A stretch of 64,000 nt of DNA, from positions 62,001 through 126,000 of the forward strand of contig NZ_LS483488.1 of assembly GCF_900478295.1 (NCBI RefSeq). The letters run 5' to 3'. Shown here piece after piece: positions 10,021-19,866 of the stretch. The notes beneath the pieces were generated by a model that worked only from the letters and a program-made list of their open reading frames with translations, did no database searches and was not told the origin of the DNA. This DNA comes from Helicobacter pylori NCTC 11637 = CCUG 17874 = ATCC 43504 = JCM 12093 (GTDB lineage: Bacteria > Campylobacterota > Campylobacteria > Campylobacterales > Helicobacteraceae). Both the position numbers and the translations under genes were made by a program. The first letter of the stretch is position 1, and each line of letters starts with the position of its first letter.

Positions 10021-11154
10021 ATGAAGACAGAGAAACAAAAATTTTTAGAGATGCGTAAAGATGGGGCGAACTCTGTGCTGATTTTAAGAGGGGATTGGGA
10101 TTTTAAAACGAGCGTGTTTCGTTTAGATGAGTTGAAAAAAAATTTATTAGATCATCAAGGGTCTTTAAAAGTGGATTTTTCAGAGTGTCAAAAAGTGGAT
10201 TTTGTTTTTGGCATGTTTTTATTTGATTTAATTAAGGAGCGTTCTTTAAACATTGAATTGTGCAATGTGAGCGAGAATAACGCATGCGCTTTGAAAGTGG
10301 TTAAAGACTGGCTTGAAAAAGAAGAGGATTTAGAGTCTAAAAAAGCGGGCAAACACTACGAACTTTTGATCACTAAATTGGGTAAGAGCATCGTAGAGAC
10401 TTACAACACCTTTTTAAACGCGTTCAATTTTTGCGGCATGATTTTATTTTACTTCATTAAAAGCGTTTTCAACCCCAAACGCTTTTGCATCACTCCTTTG
10501 CTCTATCACATCAATGAATCCGGGTTTAAGGTTTTGCCAGTGAGTATTTTAACGGTGTTTATCGTGGGGTTTGCCGTTGCTTTACAAGGGGCTTTACAAT
10601 TACAAGACATGGGCGCACCTTTGATGTCGGTGGAAATGACGGCTAAACTCGCTTTAAGAGAGATCGGCCCTTTTATTTTAACCCTTGTGGTGGCTGGGAG
10701 GAGTGCGAGCAGTTTTACCGCGCAAATTGGGGTGATGAAGATCACTGAAGAATTAGACGCGATGAAAACCATGGGCTTTAACCCTTTTGAATTTTTAGTG
10801 TTGCCTAGGGTGTTAGCCTTAGTGATTGTTTTGCCTCTATTGGTGTTTATTGCCGATGCGTTCGCCATTCTTGGGGGCATGTTTGCGATTAAATACCAAT
10901 TGGATCTAGGCTTCCCAAGCTATATAGACAGATTCCATGACACAGTGGGCTGGAATCATTTTTTGGTAGGGATTGTCAAAGCCCCTTTTTGGGGGTTTGC
11001 GATTGCGATGGTGGGGTGCATGCGCGGGTTTGAAGTCAAGGGGGATACTGAGAGCATTGGACGCTTGACCACTATTAGTGTCGTGAACGCGTTGTTTTGG
11101 ATCATTTTCTTAGACGCTGTTTTTTCTATTATCTTTTCTAAGTTGAACATATAA
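10021..11154 (+). CDS. mlaE: MlaE-type lipid ABC transporter permease
   Basis: A 377-residue inner membrane protein. An N-terminal cytoplasmic domain of about 120 residues (LILRGDWDFKTSVFRLDEL, VDFSECQKVD) looks STAS-like. It is followed by the conserved MlaE core with about five membrane segments and the motif EITEELDAMKTMG-like block near residue 242 and LPRVLAL near 260. With MlaF and MlaD downstream it forms a phospholipid transport complex between the two membranes. Its stop overlaps the mlaF ATG (TAATG). Confidence 0.93.
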   Translation: MKTEKQKFLEMRKDGANSVLILRGDWDFKTSVFRLDELKKNLLDHQGSLKVDFSECQKVDFVFGMFLFDLIKERSLNIELCNVSENNACALKVVKDWLEKEEDLESKKAGKHYELLITKLGKSIVETYNTFLNAFNFCGMILFYFIKSVFNPKRFCITPLLYHINESGFKVLPVSILTVFIVGFAVALQGALQLQDMGAPLMSVEMTAKLALREIGPFILTLVVAGRSASSFTAQIGVMKITEELDAMKTMGFNPFEFLVLPRVLALVIVLPLLVFIADAFAILGGMFAIKYQLDLGFPSYIDRFHDTVGWNHFLVGIVKAPFWGFAIAMVGCMRGFEVKGDTESIGRLTTISVVNALFWIIFLDAVFSIIFSKLNI

Positions 11155-11940
11155 TGAACGCTACTAACAATCAAGTCTTAATTGAAGTGAAGGATCTCCA
11201 TAGCGCTTTTGGGAGCACCATTATTCACAGGGGCGTGAGTTTTAGCGTGCATAAGGGCGAAGTGATGGCGATTTTAGGGGGTTCAGGGAGCGGTAAAAGC
11301 ACGCTTTTAAGGTGCATGATCTTACTCAATCGCCCTACAAAGGGGGAAGTGTTGCTTTTTGGGGAAGATATATGGAAACTCAAAGAAACAGAGCAGCAAA
11401 AGATTTTTAACCGCTGTGGGATTTGCTTCCAGTTTGGCGCGCTCTATAGCTCTTTAACCGTTTTAGAAAATGTGGGCGTCATGCTAGAGCAATACGGCGC
11501 TTATTCTAAAAAAAATTGTTGAAGAAATTTCTAAAATGTGGATTGAAAAAGTGGGTTTGCCCCCTAGGGCTTACCACCTTTACCCCTATGAATTGAGCGG
11601 GGGGATGAAAAAGCGCGTGGGTATAGCAAGGGCTATGGCGACTAACCCAGAGATCTTATTTTTAGACGAGCCAACAAGTGGACTAGATCCTTATAGTGCG
11701 GGCAAATTTGATGAATTGATTATGACGCTCAAAGAGAGCTTGCAGCTTACGGTGGTGATGATTACGCATGATTTAGACTCCGTGCATGATTGCGTGGATC
11801 GATTCATCATGCTCAAAGACGGGCTATTAGAGTTTAATGGGGATTTAAAAGATTTTATTAAAAAAGCTCAAACTCAAGGGCTAGATGAGGGCAATTTATT
11901 CAATTCAACACGAGGAGAGAAATTTTGGAAAGGCATGTGA
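11154..11940 (+). pseudogene. mlaF: MlaF-type ABC transporter ATPase, split by a frameshift in a poly-A tract
   Basis: Two consecutive frames (11154-11522 and 11536-11940) together make one ATPase. The first has the Walker A GGSGSGKST and Q-loop CFQFG; the second has the signature LSGGMKKRVGIARA, Walker B EILFLDEPTSG and switch HD. The break is at eight consecutive A residues (11508-11515). With seven A residues the frame reads SKKIVEEISKMWIEKVG and is continuous, giving about 262 residues. It should energise the MlaE permease. The tract may be a phase-variable or slippage-corrected switch, a real loss in this strain, or a sequencing error; the sequence alone cannot decide. Confidence 0.88.
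11508..11515 (+). repeat. A8 homopolymer within mlaF
   Basis: Eight A residues, one more than the in-frame number. Homopolymer slippage here switches mlaF between open and closed frames. Confidence 0.8.
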
Positions 11941-12740
11941 ATTACACTTTAATCGGCGGGCTCTTCTTTTTATGCTTGGTTTGCATGGTGGGTTTTATTT
12001 TATGGCTAGGCCATTTGGGATTAGATGATGGGAAGTATTATGAATACGTGGTCTATACGGACAAAGACTTGGGAGGCATTGCGACCAACTCGCCTGTTAA
12101 TTACAAAGGGATTCAAGTGGGTAATGTCATCAAAGTGGGTTTTGCAAAGGATAAAGTGGGGGTGGTCCGTTTGGATTTGATGATTAAATCCAGCGTTAAG
12201 ATCCGCAAAGACTCCAAAGTGGCGGTTTCTTCTAGGGGGCTTATGGGGTTAAAATTTTTAGCCTTAGAGCAAAGCCACAATGAAGAATTTTATGGCAGTG
12301 GCGATAAAGGGGAGCGGATTTTGATCTTTAAAGAAGGGCTTATGGATCGCTTGAGCGTGGATGCTAATCAAGTGATGCAAGAAGTGATGAGAGCGATTAA
12401 AAACGTGAATAGGATTTTAGACGATGAAAATGTGGAAAAATTCAAGCACATTCTCGCCTCAGTAGATGATCTCATCGCTAACTTGGATTCAAGAAAGACG
12501 CAATTTGACGCCTTGATTGGCAACGCTAACAATCTTGTTTCTAATGTCAATAATGTGGCTTTAGATGTGGATAAACGCATCAAACAGGGGCAATACGACT
12601 TTAAGGCGATGTTCACTCCCTTGATCATGCAAGCGCAGTTGAGCTTAAGAAACATTGATAATTTTGTGGAAAAAGGCTCTGCTTTGATAGATAAATTTGA
12701 CGCTAACCCCTATAAAACGATTTTTGGAGAAAGGAAATAA
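11925..12740 (+). CDS. mlaD: MlaD-type MCE-domain lipid-binding protein
   Basis: A 271-residue protein with one N-terminal membrane anchor (IGGLFFLCLVCMVGFILWL) and an MCE domain (VYTDKDLGGIATNSPVNYKG, then VSSRGLMGLKFLAL). The C-terminal half is helical. I take the TTG at 11925 because GAGGAG lies about 8 bases upstream; a GTG at 11937 overlapping the mlaF stop is an alternative. It should bind phospholipid in the periplasm next to MlaE and MlaF. Confidence 0.9.
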   Translation: MERHVNYTLIGGLFFLCLVCMVGFILWLGHLGLDDGKYYEYVVYTDKDLGGIATNSPVNYKGIQVGNVIKVGFAKDKVGVVRLDLMIKSSVKIRKDSKVAVSSRGLMGLKFLALEQSHNEEFYGSGDKGERILIFKEGLMDRLSVDANQVMQEVMRAIKNVNRILDDENVEKFKHILASVDDLIANLDSRKTQFDALIGNANNLVSNVNNVALDVDKRIKQGQYDFKAMFTPLIMQAQLSLRNIDNFVEKGSALIDKFDANPYKTIFGERK

Positions 12741-12742
12741 TC

Positions 12743-13420
12743 ATGAGAGCTACGGCGGTAAAAATCTTTTCACTCTCATCAGCATTAGCGTTGTTGCTTC
12801 AGGGTTGCTTGAGCATCAATTTAAAACAAATGCTACCAGAGATCAGAACTTATGATTTGAATGCGAGTTCTTTTGAAATCACGCAATGCCCTAAACCTTT
12901 GACTGAAGTGAGGCTCATTAGTATTTTGAGCGCGGATTTATTCAACACTAAAGAGATCGTGTTTAAAGCCCAAGACGGGCAGATCACGCATGGGAAGCAC
13001 CAAAAATGGATAGACTTGCCTCGCAACATGTTAAAAACCATGTTCATGCAAGAAGCGCAAAAAGCATGCTTAGGCGTGGCTTTGCCCCCTTATGGTGCAG
13101 GCGCGCCCACTTATGCGGTTCGTTTTACGATTTTATCGTTTTCTCTTTTAGAAAAAGAAAATTCTACCTATAGGGCGGAATTTGCGCTAGGCTATGATAT
13201 TAGCGTGAAAGGCGATTCGCATTCTGGGGTGATCATTAAGCATGAAAATATTTCTAGCTTGGAAAATAAAACGACCAAAACGAGTAAAAATGGCAATCAA
13301 GATTTTCAAGAAAGCGCGATACAATCCCTCCAACATGTAAGCATGCAAGCGATGCAAGAAGCGATTTCTTTGATTAAAAAAGCCATTGAAGCGCAAAGCG
13401 TAAGCCCGTTAAAAAAATAA
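12743..13420 (+). CDS. ABC-transport auxiliary lipoprotein of the mla operon
   Basis: A 225-residue lipoprotein with a signal peptide ending in the lipobox LLQGC (Cys at about residue 22). The sequence PEIRTYDLN shortly after the Cys, and a mixed alpha/beta body, match the ABC-type transport auxiliary component family that accompanies MCE systems (for example PqiC-like proteins). It starts two bases after mlaD and has AAAGGAA upstream. It probably links the Mla complex to the outer membrane; that role is inferred from its neighbours. Confidence 0.8.
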   Translation: MRATAVKIFSLSSALALLLQGCLSINLKQMLPEIRTYDLNASSFEITQCPKPLTEVRLISILSADLFNTKEIVFKAQDGQITHGKHQKWIDLPRNMLKTMFMQEAQKACLGVALPPYGAGAPTYAVRFTILSFSLLEKENSTYRAEFALGYDISVKGDSHSGVIIKHENISSLENKTTKTSKNGNQDFQESAIQSLQHVSMQAMQEAISLIKKAIEAQSVSPLKK

Positions 13421-13438
13421 AACATCAGGAGGAATTGT

Positions 13439-14026
13439 TTGAACTTGCGATTGGCTGGAGCAAGCGTTTTAACGGCTTGTGTCTTTTCGGGGTGTTTTTT
13501 TTTAAAAATGTTTGATAAAAAACTTTCTAGCAATGATTGGCATATCCAAAAAGTAGAAATGAACCATCAAGTGTATGATATTGAAACCATGCTCGCTGAT
13601 AGCGCTTTTAGAGAGCATGAAGAAGAGCAAGATTCCTCTCTAAATACCGCTTTACCTGAAGATAAAGCAGCGCTTGAAGCCAAAGAGCAGGAGCAAAAGG
13701 AAAAAAGAAAACACTGGTATGAGCTTTTCAAAAAGAAGCCAAAGCCTAAAAGCTCTATGGGAGAGTTTGTGTTTGACCAAAAAGAAAATCGTATTTATGG
13801 GAAAGGCTATTGCAACCGGTATTTTGCCAGCTATGTATGGCAGGGCGATAAGCACATTGGGATTGAAGATAGCGGGATTTCAAGAAAAGTGTGTAGAGAT
13901 GAGCATTTGATGGCGTTTGAATTGGAATTTATGGAGAATTTTAAGGGTAATTTTACGGTAACTAAGGGCAAGGACACGCTCATTTTAGACAACCAAAAAA
14001 TGAAAATTTATTTGAAAACGCCTTGA
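13439..14026 (+). CDS. Lipoprotein with a META/HslJ-like domain
   Basis: A 195-residue protein starting at TTG with a strong AGGAGG site 8 bases upstream. A lipobox FSGC sits at about residue 19. A charged Glu/Lys-rich linker (residues 60-105) precedes a C-terminal domain with SSMGEFVFDQKENRIYGKGY and CNRYFASYVW, which resembles the META domain of HslJ-type envelope stress proteins. It follows the mla auxiliary lipoprotein by 18 bases and is probably in the same operon. The exact function is unknown. Confidence 0.7.
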   Translation: MNLRLAGASVLTACVFSGCFFLKMFDKKLSSNDWHIQKVEMNHQVYDIETMLADSAFREHEEEQDSSLNTALPEDKAALEAKEQEQKEKRKHWYELFKKKPKPKSSMGEFVFDQKENRIYGKGYCNRYFASYVWQGDKHIGIEDSGISRKVCRDEHLMAFELEFMENFKGNFTVTKGKDTLILDNQKMKIYLKTP

Positions 14027-14206
14027 GTGGGTTTTTGATTTCAACAATCTAAAACCACTAAATTAGGGATTAAAAAGAAAATTTTAAGTGCTTTTTAAGA
14101 GATTACCGCTTGGCTTTTCGCGAGCTTTTTGATTATTGATCGCAAAAGATGCTTTGAGCGTTTTTAGATTTAGCACCAAAAGCCCCCCTAAAAGGACTTT
14201 TTAAAA

Positions 14207-15259
14207 TCAAAAAGAGGGTTTAGGGGTTTTGTCTGTCATTACAGGGAGTTCTGGATAGAGTATTTTAGGTTTTTTACCCTTTAAGGCTTCAAAGAAGGTT
14301 TCAATTTTTTTCGCTTCTTCATCGCTGATTTCAATGCCTAACTGGATAGAGCCCATTTCTTTAATCGCATCCTTGACATCCCAAAATTGCCCGTTATGGA
14401 AATAGGGCATCGTTTCGGTGATATTCCTTAAAGTAGGCACTTTCACAAGCCCGTTTTTATCGCCTTTGAAATCGCCCACATTAGCGAATTTATAAGGTTT
14501 GACCACCCCAAAAGGCTGCATCGTTCCCCCAAGATTGATGCCGTTATGGCAAGCCACACAGCCTTTAGAAATGAATAAATTCAGCCCTTCTTTTTCGGCT
14601 TTACTGAGCGCTTTAGGATTGCCTCTTAAAAAATCATCATAACGGCTTGGGGTGATGAGCGTGGCTTCAAACATAGCGATACTATCAGCGATCAATTTAA
14701 AATCAATTTTGACTTTAGAGCCATAAGCTTTTCTAAAGAGCTTGACATAGCCTGGCATGGAATTGATTTTTTCTACCACCACTTTAGGATCAGCCCCCAT
14801 TTCAAAAGAAGACTGGATGGGTCCTTGTGCTTGTTCGTTTAAATGCGTAACCCTCCCATCCCAAAACTGCACATCGTTAAACACAGAGTTATACACCGTT
14901 GGGGAGCTTAAAAGGTGGGGGTTTTTCTTCCATTGAGAACCTATAGCGCTTGGGACTAAATCCACCCCGCCTAAGCCCAGATTATGGCATGTATTGCAAG
15001 ACACAAGATAGGAAGTGGAAATCCTAGGGTCAAAATAGAGCATTTTGCCTAATTCCACTTGAGCGGAGGTCATGATCTCGCTGTTTTTGGTGCCAATACC
15101 CACATCTCTGGTTTTTTTGATCTGGTATTCTTTGAGCGCTTTGCCCATAGGCATAGGCTCTAATTGGCTTTCCCTAGCTTTCTTGATCAAATCCATATCG
15201 TTTAAAGCATGAGTGCAAGAAAAAGCCAAGCAAACGCCCAATAAAACGGATTTTTTCAT
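14207..15259 (-). CDS. Di-haem cytochrome c peroxidase
   Basis: A 350-residue periplasmic enzyme with a signal peptide (LLGVCLAFSCTHA) and two haem-binding motifs, CNTCH near residue 89 and CVACH near residue 234, the layout of bacterial di-haem peroxidases (CcpA/MauG family). It reduces hydrogen peroxide with electrons from cytochrome c. The C-terminal VPTLRNITETMPYFHNGQ is the conserved family block. It is divergent from dnaE. In strain 26695 the locus is HP1461. The 180 bases between its stop and the preceding lipoprotein gene hold no gene. Confidence 0.93.
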   Translation of the reverse strand: MKKSVLLGVCLAFSCTHALNDMDLIKKARESQLEPMPMGKALKEYQIKKTRDVGIGTKNSEIMTSAQVELGKMLYFDPRISTSYLVSCNTCHNLGLGGVDLVPSAIGSQWKKNPHLLSSPTVYNSVFNDVQFWDGRVTHLNEQAQGPIQSSFEMGADPKVVVEKINSMPGYVKLFRKAYGSKVKIDFKLIADSIAMFEATLITPSRYDDFLRGNPKALSKAEKEGLNLFISKGCVACHNGINLGGTMQPFGVVKPYKFANVGDFKGDKNGLVKVPTLRNITETMPYFHNGQFWDVKDAIKEMGSIQLGIEISDEEAKKIETFFEALKGKKPKILYPELPVMTDKTPKPSF

Positions 15260-15372
15260 GATGAACTCCTAAAATAGCATTAAAAATAATAAAAACTTTC
15301 TTATTATAACCACCATTTTAAAATAATTTACCACTAAATGAATTGATAAAGAGTTTTTTAAAGAGCGATAGG

Positions 15373-15378
15373 TATAAT
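15373..15378 (+). promoter_or_regulatory. dnaE -10 element (TATAAT)
   Basis: A consensus TATAAT lies 29 bases before the dnaE ATG in the divergent region with the peroxidase gene, leaving a leader of about 20 bases. Confidence 0.6.
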
Positions 15379-15406
15379 GGCATTAAATCCAAATAGGGGT
15401 TATACA

Positions 15407-18400
15407 ATGAAAGAGAATAAAGCCTTCACGCATTTGCACTTGCACACGGAATATTCGCTTTTAGACGGAGCGAACAAGATTAAAATCCTAGCCAAACGCG
15501 TTAAAGAATTGGGCATGAAAAGCGTGAGCGTAACTGATCATGGGAACATGTTTGGAGCGATTGATTTTTATACGAGCATGAAAAAAGAAGGCATTAAGCC
15601 TATCATCGGCATGGAAGCGTATATCCATAATGATGACAACCTTTCTAGCAAAGAAACCAAGCAACGCTTCCATTTATGCCTGTTCGCTAAAAACCAAGAG
15701 GGCTATGAAAATTTGATGTTCTTAAGCTCTATGGCGTATTTAGAAGGGTTTTATTATTTCCCGCGCATCAATAAAAAACTTCTAAAAGAGCATTCTAAAG
15801 GCATTATCGCTTCTAGCGCGTGCTTGCAAGGGGAAGTCAATTACCATTTGAATACCAATAATGAGAGAAACCGCAAGTATGGGGCTAAAGGCTATGATGA
15901 AGCTAAAAGAATCGCTTGCGAATACCAAGAGATTTTTGAAGACGATTTTTATTTAGAGATCATGCGCCATGGCATTTTAGATCAGCGATTCATTGATGAG
16001 CAAGTCATTAAAATGTCTTTAGAAACGGGGTTAAAAATCATTGCCACCAACGACACCCACTACACCATGCCTAATGACGCCAAGGCTCAAGAAGTGGCGA
16101 TGTGCGTAGCGATGGGTAAAACCCTAAACGATAAGGGGCGCTTGAAACACTCCGTGCATGAGTTTTACATTAAATCCCCCGAAGAAATGGCAAAGCTCTT
16201 TGCAGATATTCCAGAAGCTTTAGAAAACACCCAAGAAATCGCTGATAAATGCGTTTTAGAGATTGATTTAAAAGACGATAAAAAGAACCCCCCAACCCCC
16301 CCAAGTTTCAAATTCACTAAAGCTTACGCTCAAAATGAGGGGTTGGATTTTGAAGATGACGCTTCTTATTTCGCTCATAAGGCCAGAGAGGGCTTGAAAG
16401 AGCGCTTAATTTTAGTGTCAAAAGAAAAGCATGATCAATACAAAGAGCGGCTAGAAAAAGAAATTGAAGTCATCACGAACATGAAATTCCCAGGGTATAT
16501 GCTGATTGTGTGGGATTTTATCCGTTACGCTAAAGAAATGGGCATTCCTGTAGGGCCTGGTAGGGGGAGTGCGGCCGGGAGTTTGGTGGCTTTTGCTTTA
16601 AAAATCACGGATATTGACCCTTTGAAATACGATTTGCTCTTTGAAAGGTTTTTAAACCCTGAAAGAGTCAGCATGCCTGATATTGATACGGATTTTTGCC
16701 AGCGCCGGCGTAAGGAAATCATAGAATACATGATTGAAAAATACGGCAAATACAATGTGGCTCAAGTCATCACCTTTAATAAGATGTTGGCTAAAGGCGT
16801 GATCAGAGATGTCGCAAGGGTTTTGGACATGCCCTATAAAGAAGCCGATGATTTTGCCAAACTCATACCCAACCGCTTAGGCATCACGCTTAAGGGCTAT
16901 GAAAAAAATGGCGAGTTCATAGAGGGGGCGTGGGAATTAGAGCCTAAAATCAAGGAATTAGTAGAGAGTAATGAATTAGCCAAACAAGTGTGGGAGTATT
17001 CGCTCAATTTAGAGAATTTAAACCGCAACGCAGGCGTGCATGCCGCAGCCTTAGTGGTGGATAGCCAAAAAGAGTTGTGGCACAAAACCCCCTTGTTTGC
17101 CTCTGAAAAGACCGGCGGTATCGTTACGCAATATTCCATGAAGTATTTAGAGCCGGTGGATTTGATCAAGTTTGACTTCTTGGGGCTTAAAACCTTGACC
17201 GTGATTGATGATGCGCTTAAAATCATTAAAACGCAACACAACATTGATGTGGATTTTTTAGCGTTGGATATGGACGATCCGAAAGTGTATAAAACGATCC
17301 AAAGCGGGGATACGGTGGGGATATTCCAAATTGAATCCGGAATGTTTCAGGGGCTTAACAAGCGCTTAAGGCCTTCAAGCTTTGAAGACATTATCGCCAT
17401 TATTGCGCTAGGGAGACCGGGGCCTATGGAATCAGGCATGGTAGATGATTTTGTCAATAGAAAGCATGGCATTGAGCCTATCGCTTATGCGTTTAAAGAA
17501 TTAGAGCCGATTTTAAAGCCCACTTACGGCACGATCGTCTATCAAGAGCAGGTGATGCAAATCGTGCAAACTATTGGCGGTTTTAGTTTGGGTGAAGCGG
17601 ATCTCATCCGCCGCGCTATGGGGAAAAAAGACGCTCAGATCATGGCGGACAATAAAGCTAAGTTTGTAGAAGGCGCTAAAAATTTAGGGCATGATGGCCA
17701 AAAGGCGGCTAATTTGTGGGATTTGATCGTTAAATTTGCCGGCTATGGTTTCAACAAATCGCATTCGGCCGCTTATGCGATGATCACTTTCCAAACGGCG
17801 TATTTAAAGACTTATTACAAGCATGAGTTCATGGCAGCGATGCTCACTAGCGAATCCAATAAAATCGAATCCGTGGCGCGCTATATTGATGAGGTCAGGG
17901 CTTTAGAAATTGAAGTGATGCCCCCACACATCAATTCTTCCATGCAAGATTTCAGCGTGGCGGAGTTTAAAAATCAAAAGGGCGAGTTAGAAAAGAAAAT
18001 CGTGTTTGGTTTGGGAGCGGTTAAAGGGGTTGGAGGTGAGCCGATTAAAAACATCATTGAAGAAAGGGCTAAAGGGGATTATAAGAGTTTGGAAGATTTT
18101 ATTTCACGGGTGGATTTTTCTAAACTCACTAAAAAATCTTTAGAGCCATTAGTGAAATCAGGGAGCTTGGATAATTTAGGCTACACTAGAAAAACCATGC
18201 TCGCTAACTTGGATCTGATCTGTGATGCGGGGCGCGCTAAAGACAAGGCTAATGAAATGATGCAAGGGGGTAACTCCCTTTTTGGAGCCATGGAAGGCGG
18301 GACAAAAGAGCAGGTTATTTTGGATATGGTTGATTTGGGCGAACATGACGCTAAAACGCTTTTAGAATGCGAATACGAGACTTTAGGCATCCATGTTTCA

Positions 18401-19042
18401 GGCAATCCCTTAGACGAGTTTAAAGAAGAAATTAAGGGCTTTAAAAATTTAGTCAAAAGCATTGATATTGAAGAATTAGAAATCGGCTCGCAAGCTTATT
18501 TGCTGGGCAAAATCATGGAAGTCAAAAAGAAAATTGGCAAACGAAGCGGTAAGCCTTATGGCACAGCGGACATTTTGGACAGATACGGCAAGTTTGAGCT
18601 CATGCTGTTTGAAAAGCAATTGAGCGCTTTAGAAGAGTTGGATATTAATAAGCCTTTAGTGTTTAAATGCAAGATTGAAGAGCAAGAAGAGGTGGCGCGA
18701 TTAAGGCTTTTTGAAATCTTGGATCTAGAGAGCGCTAGGGAGGTTAAAATCCCTAAAGCCCGCTATAAAGACCCTGAAAAGCAAAAAGAAGAGGTGCGCG
18801 AAATCCCCCCCATGGAAATACTCGCTTCCAGCTCTTGCTCTTTAGCGATCGTGTTAGAAAACGATGTGAAAAAAGAGTTTTTAAGACAAATCAAAGAGAG
18901 CGCTTTAAAACACCAGGGCAAACGCCCCTTGTATTTGATCATCAAAGATAAGGATAAGCAATTCAAAATCCAAAGCGATTTAATGGTAAATGAAAAGATT
19001 AAGGACGATTTTAAGGGGTTAGAGTGGAGGGATTTAGCTTGA
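15407..19042 (+). CDS. dnaE: DNA polymerase III alpha subunit
   Basis: The replicative polymerase, 1211 residues from the ATG at 15407. A frame extension to 15377 overlaps the -10 element, so it is not used. The N-terminal PHP domain begins HLHLHTEYSLLDG. The polymerase active-site aspartates lie in SMPDIDTDF near residue 425. IIALGRPGPMESG and FNKSHSAAYA are the other conserved family blocks, and a C-terminal OB-fold follows. It copies the chromosome as part of the holoenzyme. The stop overlaps the next start (TTGA). Confidence 0.97.
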   Translation: MKENKAFTHLHLHTEYSLLDGANKIKILAKRVKELGMKSVSVTDHGNMFGAIDFYTSMKKEGIKPIIGMEAYIHNDDNLSSKETKQRFHLCLFAKNQEGYENLMFLSSMAYLEGFYYFPRINKKLLKEHSKGIIASSACLQGEVNYHLNTNNERNRKYGAKGYDEAKRIACEYQEIFEDDFYLEIMRHGILDQRFIDEQVIKMSLETGLKIIATNDTHYTMPNDAKAQEVAMCVAMGKTLNDKGRLKHSVHEFYIKSPEEMAKLFADIPEALENTQEIADKCVLEIDLKDDKKNPPTPPSFKFTKAYAQNEGLDFEDDASYFAHKAREGLKERLILVSKEKHDQYKERLEKEIEVITNMKFPGYMLIVWDFIRYAKEMGIPVGPGRGSAAGSLVAFALKITDIDPLKYDLLFERFLNPERVSMPDIDTDFCQRRRKEIIEYMIEKYGKYNVAQVITFNKMLAKGVIRDVARVLDMPYKEADDFAKLIPNRLGITLKGYEKNGEFIEGAWELEPKIKELVESNELAKQVWEYSLNLENLNRNAGVHAAALVVDSQKELWHKTPLFASEKTGGIVTQYSMKYLEPVDLIKFDFLGLKTLTVIDDALKIIKTQHNIDVDFLALDMDDPKVYKTIQSGDTVGIFQIESGMFQGLNKRLRPSSFEDIIAIIALGRPGPMESGMVDDFVNRKHGIEPIAYAFKELEPILKPTYGTIVYQEQVMQIVQTIGGFSLGEADLIRRAMGKKDAQIMADNKAKFVEGAKNLGHDGQKAANLWDLIVKFAGYGFNKSHSAAYAMITFQTAYLKTYYKHEFMAAMLTSESNKIESVARYIDEVRALEIEVMPPHINSSMQDFSVAEFKNQKGELEKKIVFGLGAVKGVGGEPIKNIIEERAKGDYKSLEDFISRVDFSKLTKKSLEPLVKSGSLDNLGYTRKTMLANLDLICDAGRAKDKANEMMQGGNSLFGAMEGGTKEQVILDMVDLGEHDAKTLLECEYETLGIHVSGNPLDEFKEEIKGFKNLVKSIDIEELEIGSQAYLLGKIMEVKKKIGKRSGKPYGTADILDRYGKFELMLFEKQLSALEELDINKPLVFKCKIEEQEEVARLRLFEILDLESAREVKIPKARYKDPEKQKEEVREIPPMEILASSSCSLAIVLENDVKKEFLRQIKESALKHQGKRPLYLIIKDKDKQFKIQSDLMVNEKIKDDFKGLEWRDLA

Positions 19043-19812
19043 GGATCAACCAGTTTTTAGCCCACTACACCAAGCACTCAAGAAGAGAGGCTGAAAAATT
19101 GGTTTTAGAGGGGCGGGTGAAAATCAACCATGAGCATGCCAAACTCACTAGCGTGGTTAAAGAAAACGACAGGGTGTTTTTAGACAAGCGACTCATCAAG
19201 CCTTTAAAAAACAAAAAATTCAGCGTGCTGGTCTATCACAAGCCAAAGGGCGAATTAGTGAGTAAAACCGATCCCTTAAAACGGCGCGTGATTTATGAAA
19301 GCTTGGAGAAAAAATACGCCCATTTCGCGCCGGTGGGGCGTTTGGATTTTGCGAGCGAGGGGGTGCTATTATTGAGTGATAGTAAGGCGGTGGTGAGCGC
19401 TTTAATGCATGCGAATTTAGAAAAAGAGTATCTCATTAAAATTCAAGGCTTTGTTACAAGAGAGATGGAAAACGCCATGCAAGAGGGCTTGAAATTAGAA
19501 AACGCTACTAAGGGAGCGCACCAAAAAACCCCCATTAAAAGCATGGAATTTGCCCCCTTTATTGGTTATGAAATCATCAAAAACCATGCCAAATACTCCA
19601 AAATTAGAGTCGTTATCAATGAGGGGAAAAACAGAGAATTGAGGCGTTTTTTTGCGTTTTTTAACGCTGGGGTGTTGGATTTAAGGCGCGTTCGTTATGG
19701 TTTTGTGAATTTGAATGCCTTGCCGGTAGGGAAAATGCGGTTTTTAAACCGCCAAGAATACAATGAGTTGCATGCGTTTATGGCTAATAGGGCTAATACT
19801 AAAGGGGATTAG
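19039..19812 (+). CDS. RsuA/RluB-family rRNA pseudouridine synthase
   Basis: I use the TTG at 19039, preceded by GGAGG and overlapping the dnaE stop (TTGA); a GTG at 19024 is possible. The N-terminal S4 RNA-binding domain (LRINQFLAHYTKHSRREAEK) is followed by the catalytic domain with the family motif GRLDFASEGVLLL, whose Asp is the catalytic residue. About 257 residues. It isomerises a uridine in ribosomal RNA; which position is modified is not clear from sequence. Translational coupling to dnaE is suggested by the overlap. Confidence 0.88.
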   Translation: MRINQFLAHYTKHSRREAEKLVLEGRVKINHEHAKLTSVVKENDRVFLDKRLIKPLKNKKFSVLVYHKPKGELVSKTDPLKRRVIYESLEKKYAHFAPVGRLDFASEGVLLLSDSKAVVSALMHANLEKEYLIKIQGFVTREMENAMQEGLKLENATKGAHQKTPIKSMEFAPFIGYEIIKNHAKYSKIRVVINEGKNRELRRFFAFFNAGVLDLRRVRYGFVNLNALPVGKMRFLNRQEYNELHAFMANRANTKGD

Positions 19813-19826
19813 CGCTTGAGTTATGC

Positions 19827-19832
19827 TATACT
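19827..19832 (+). promoter_or_regulatory. Probable trxC -10 element (TATACT)
   Basis: TATACT lies 35 bases before the thioredoxin ATG in the short gap after the pseudouridine synthase. Sequence and spacing fit a housekeeping promoter. Confidence 0.5.
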
Positions 19833-19866
19833 TCAAAGTTGGGGGAAATAAAAATTAAGGATTATC

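Noticed and set aside
10506-10880. 124-residue minus-strand ORF in mlaE
   Set aside because: It is a shadow of mlaE; no ribosome site and its codons mirror the real gene.
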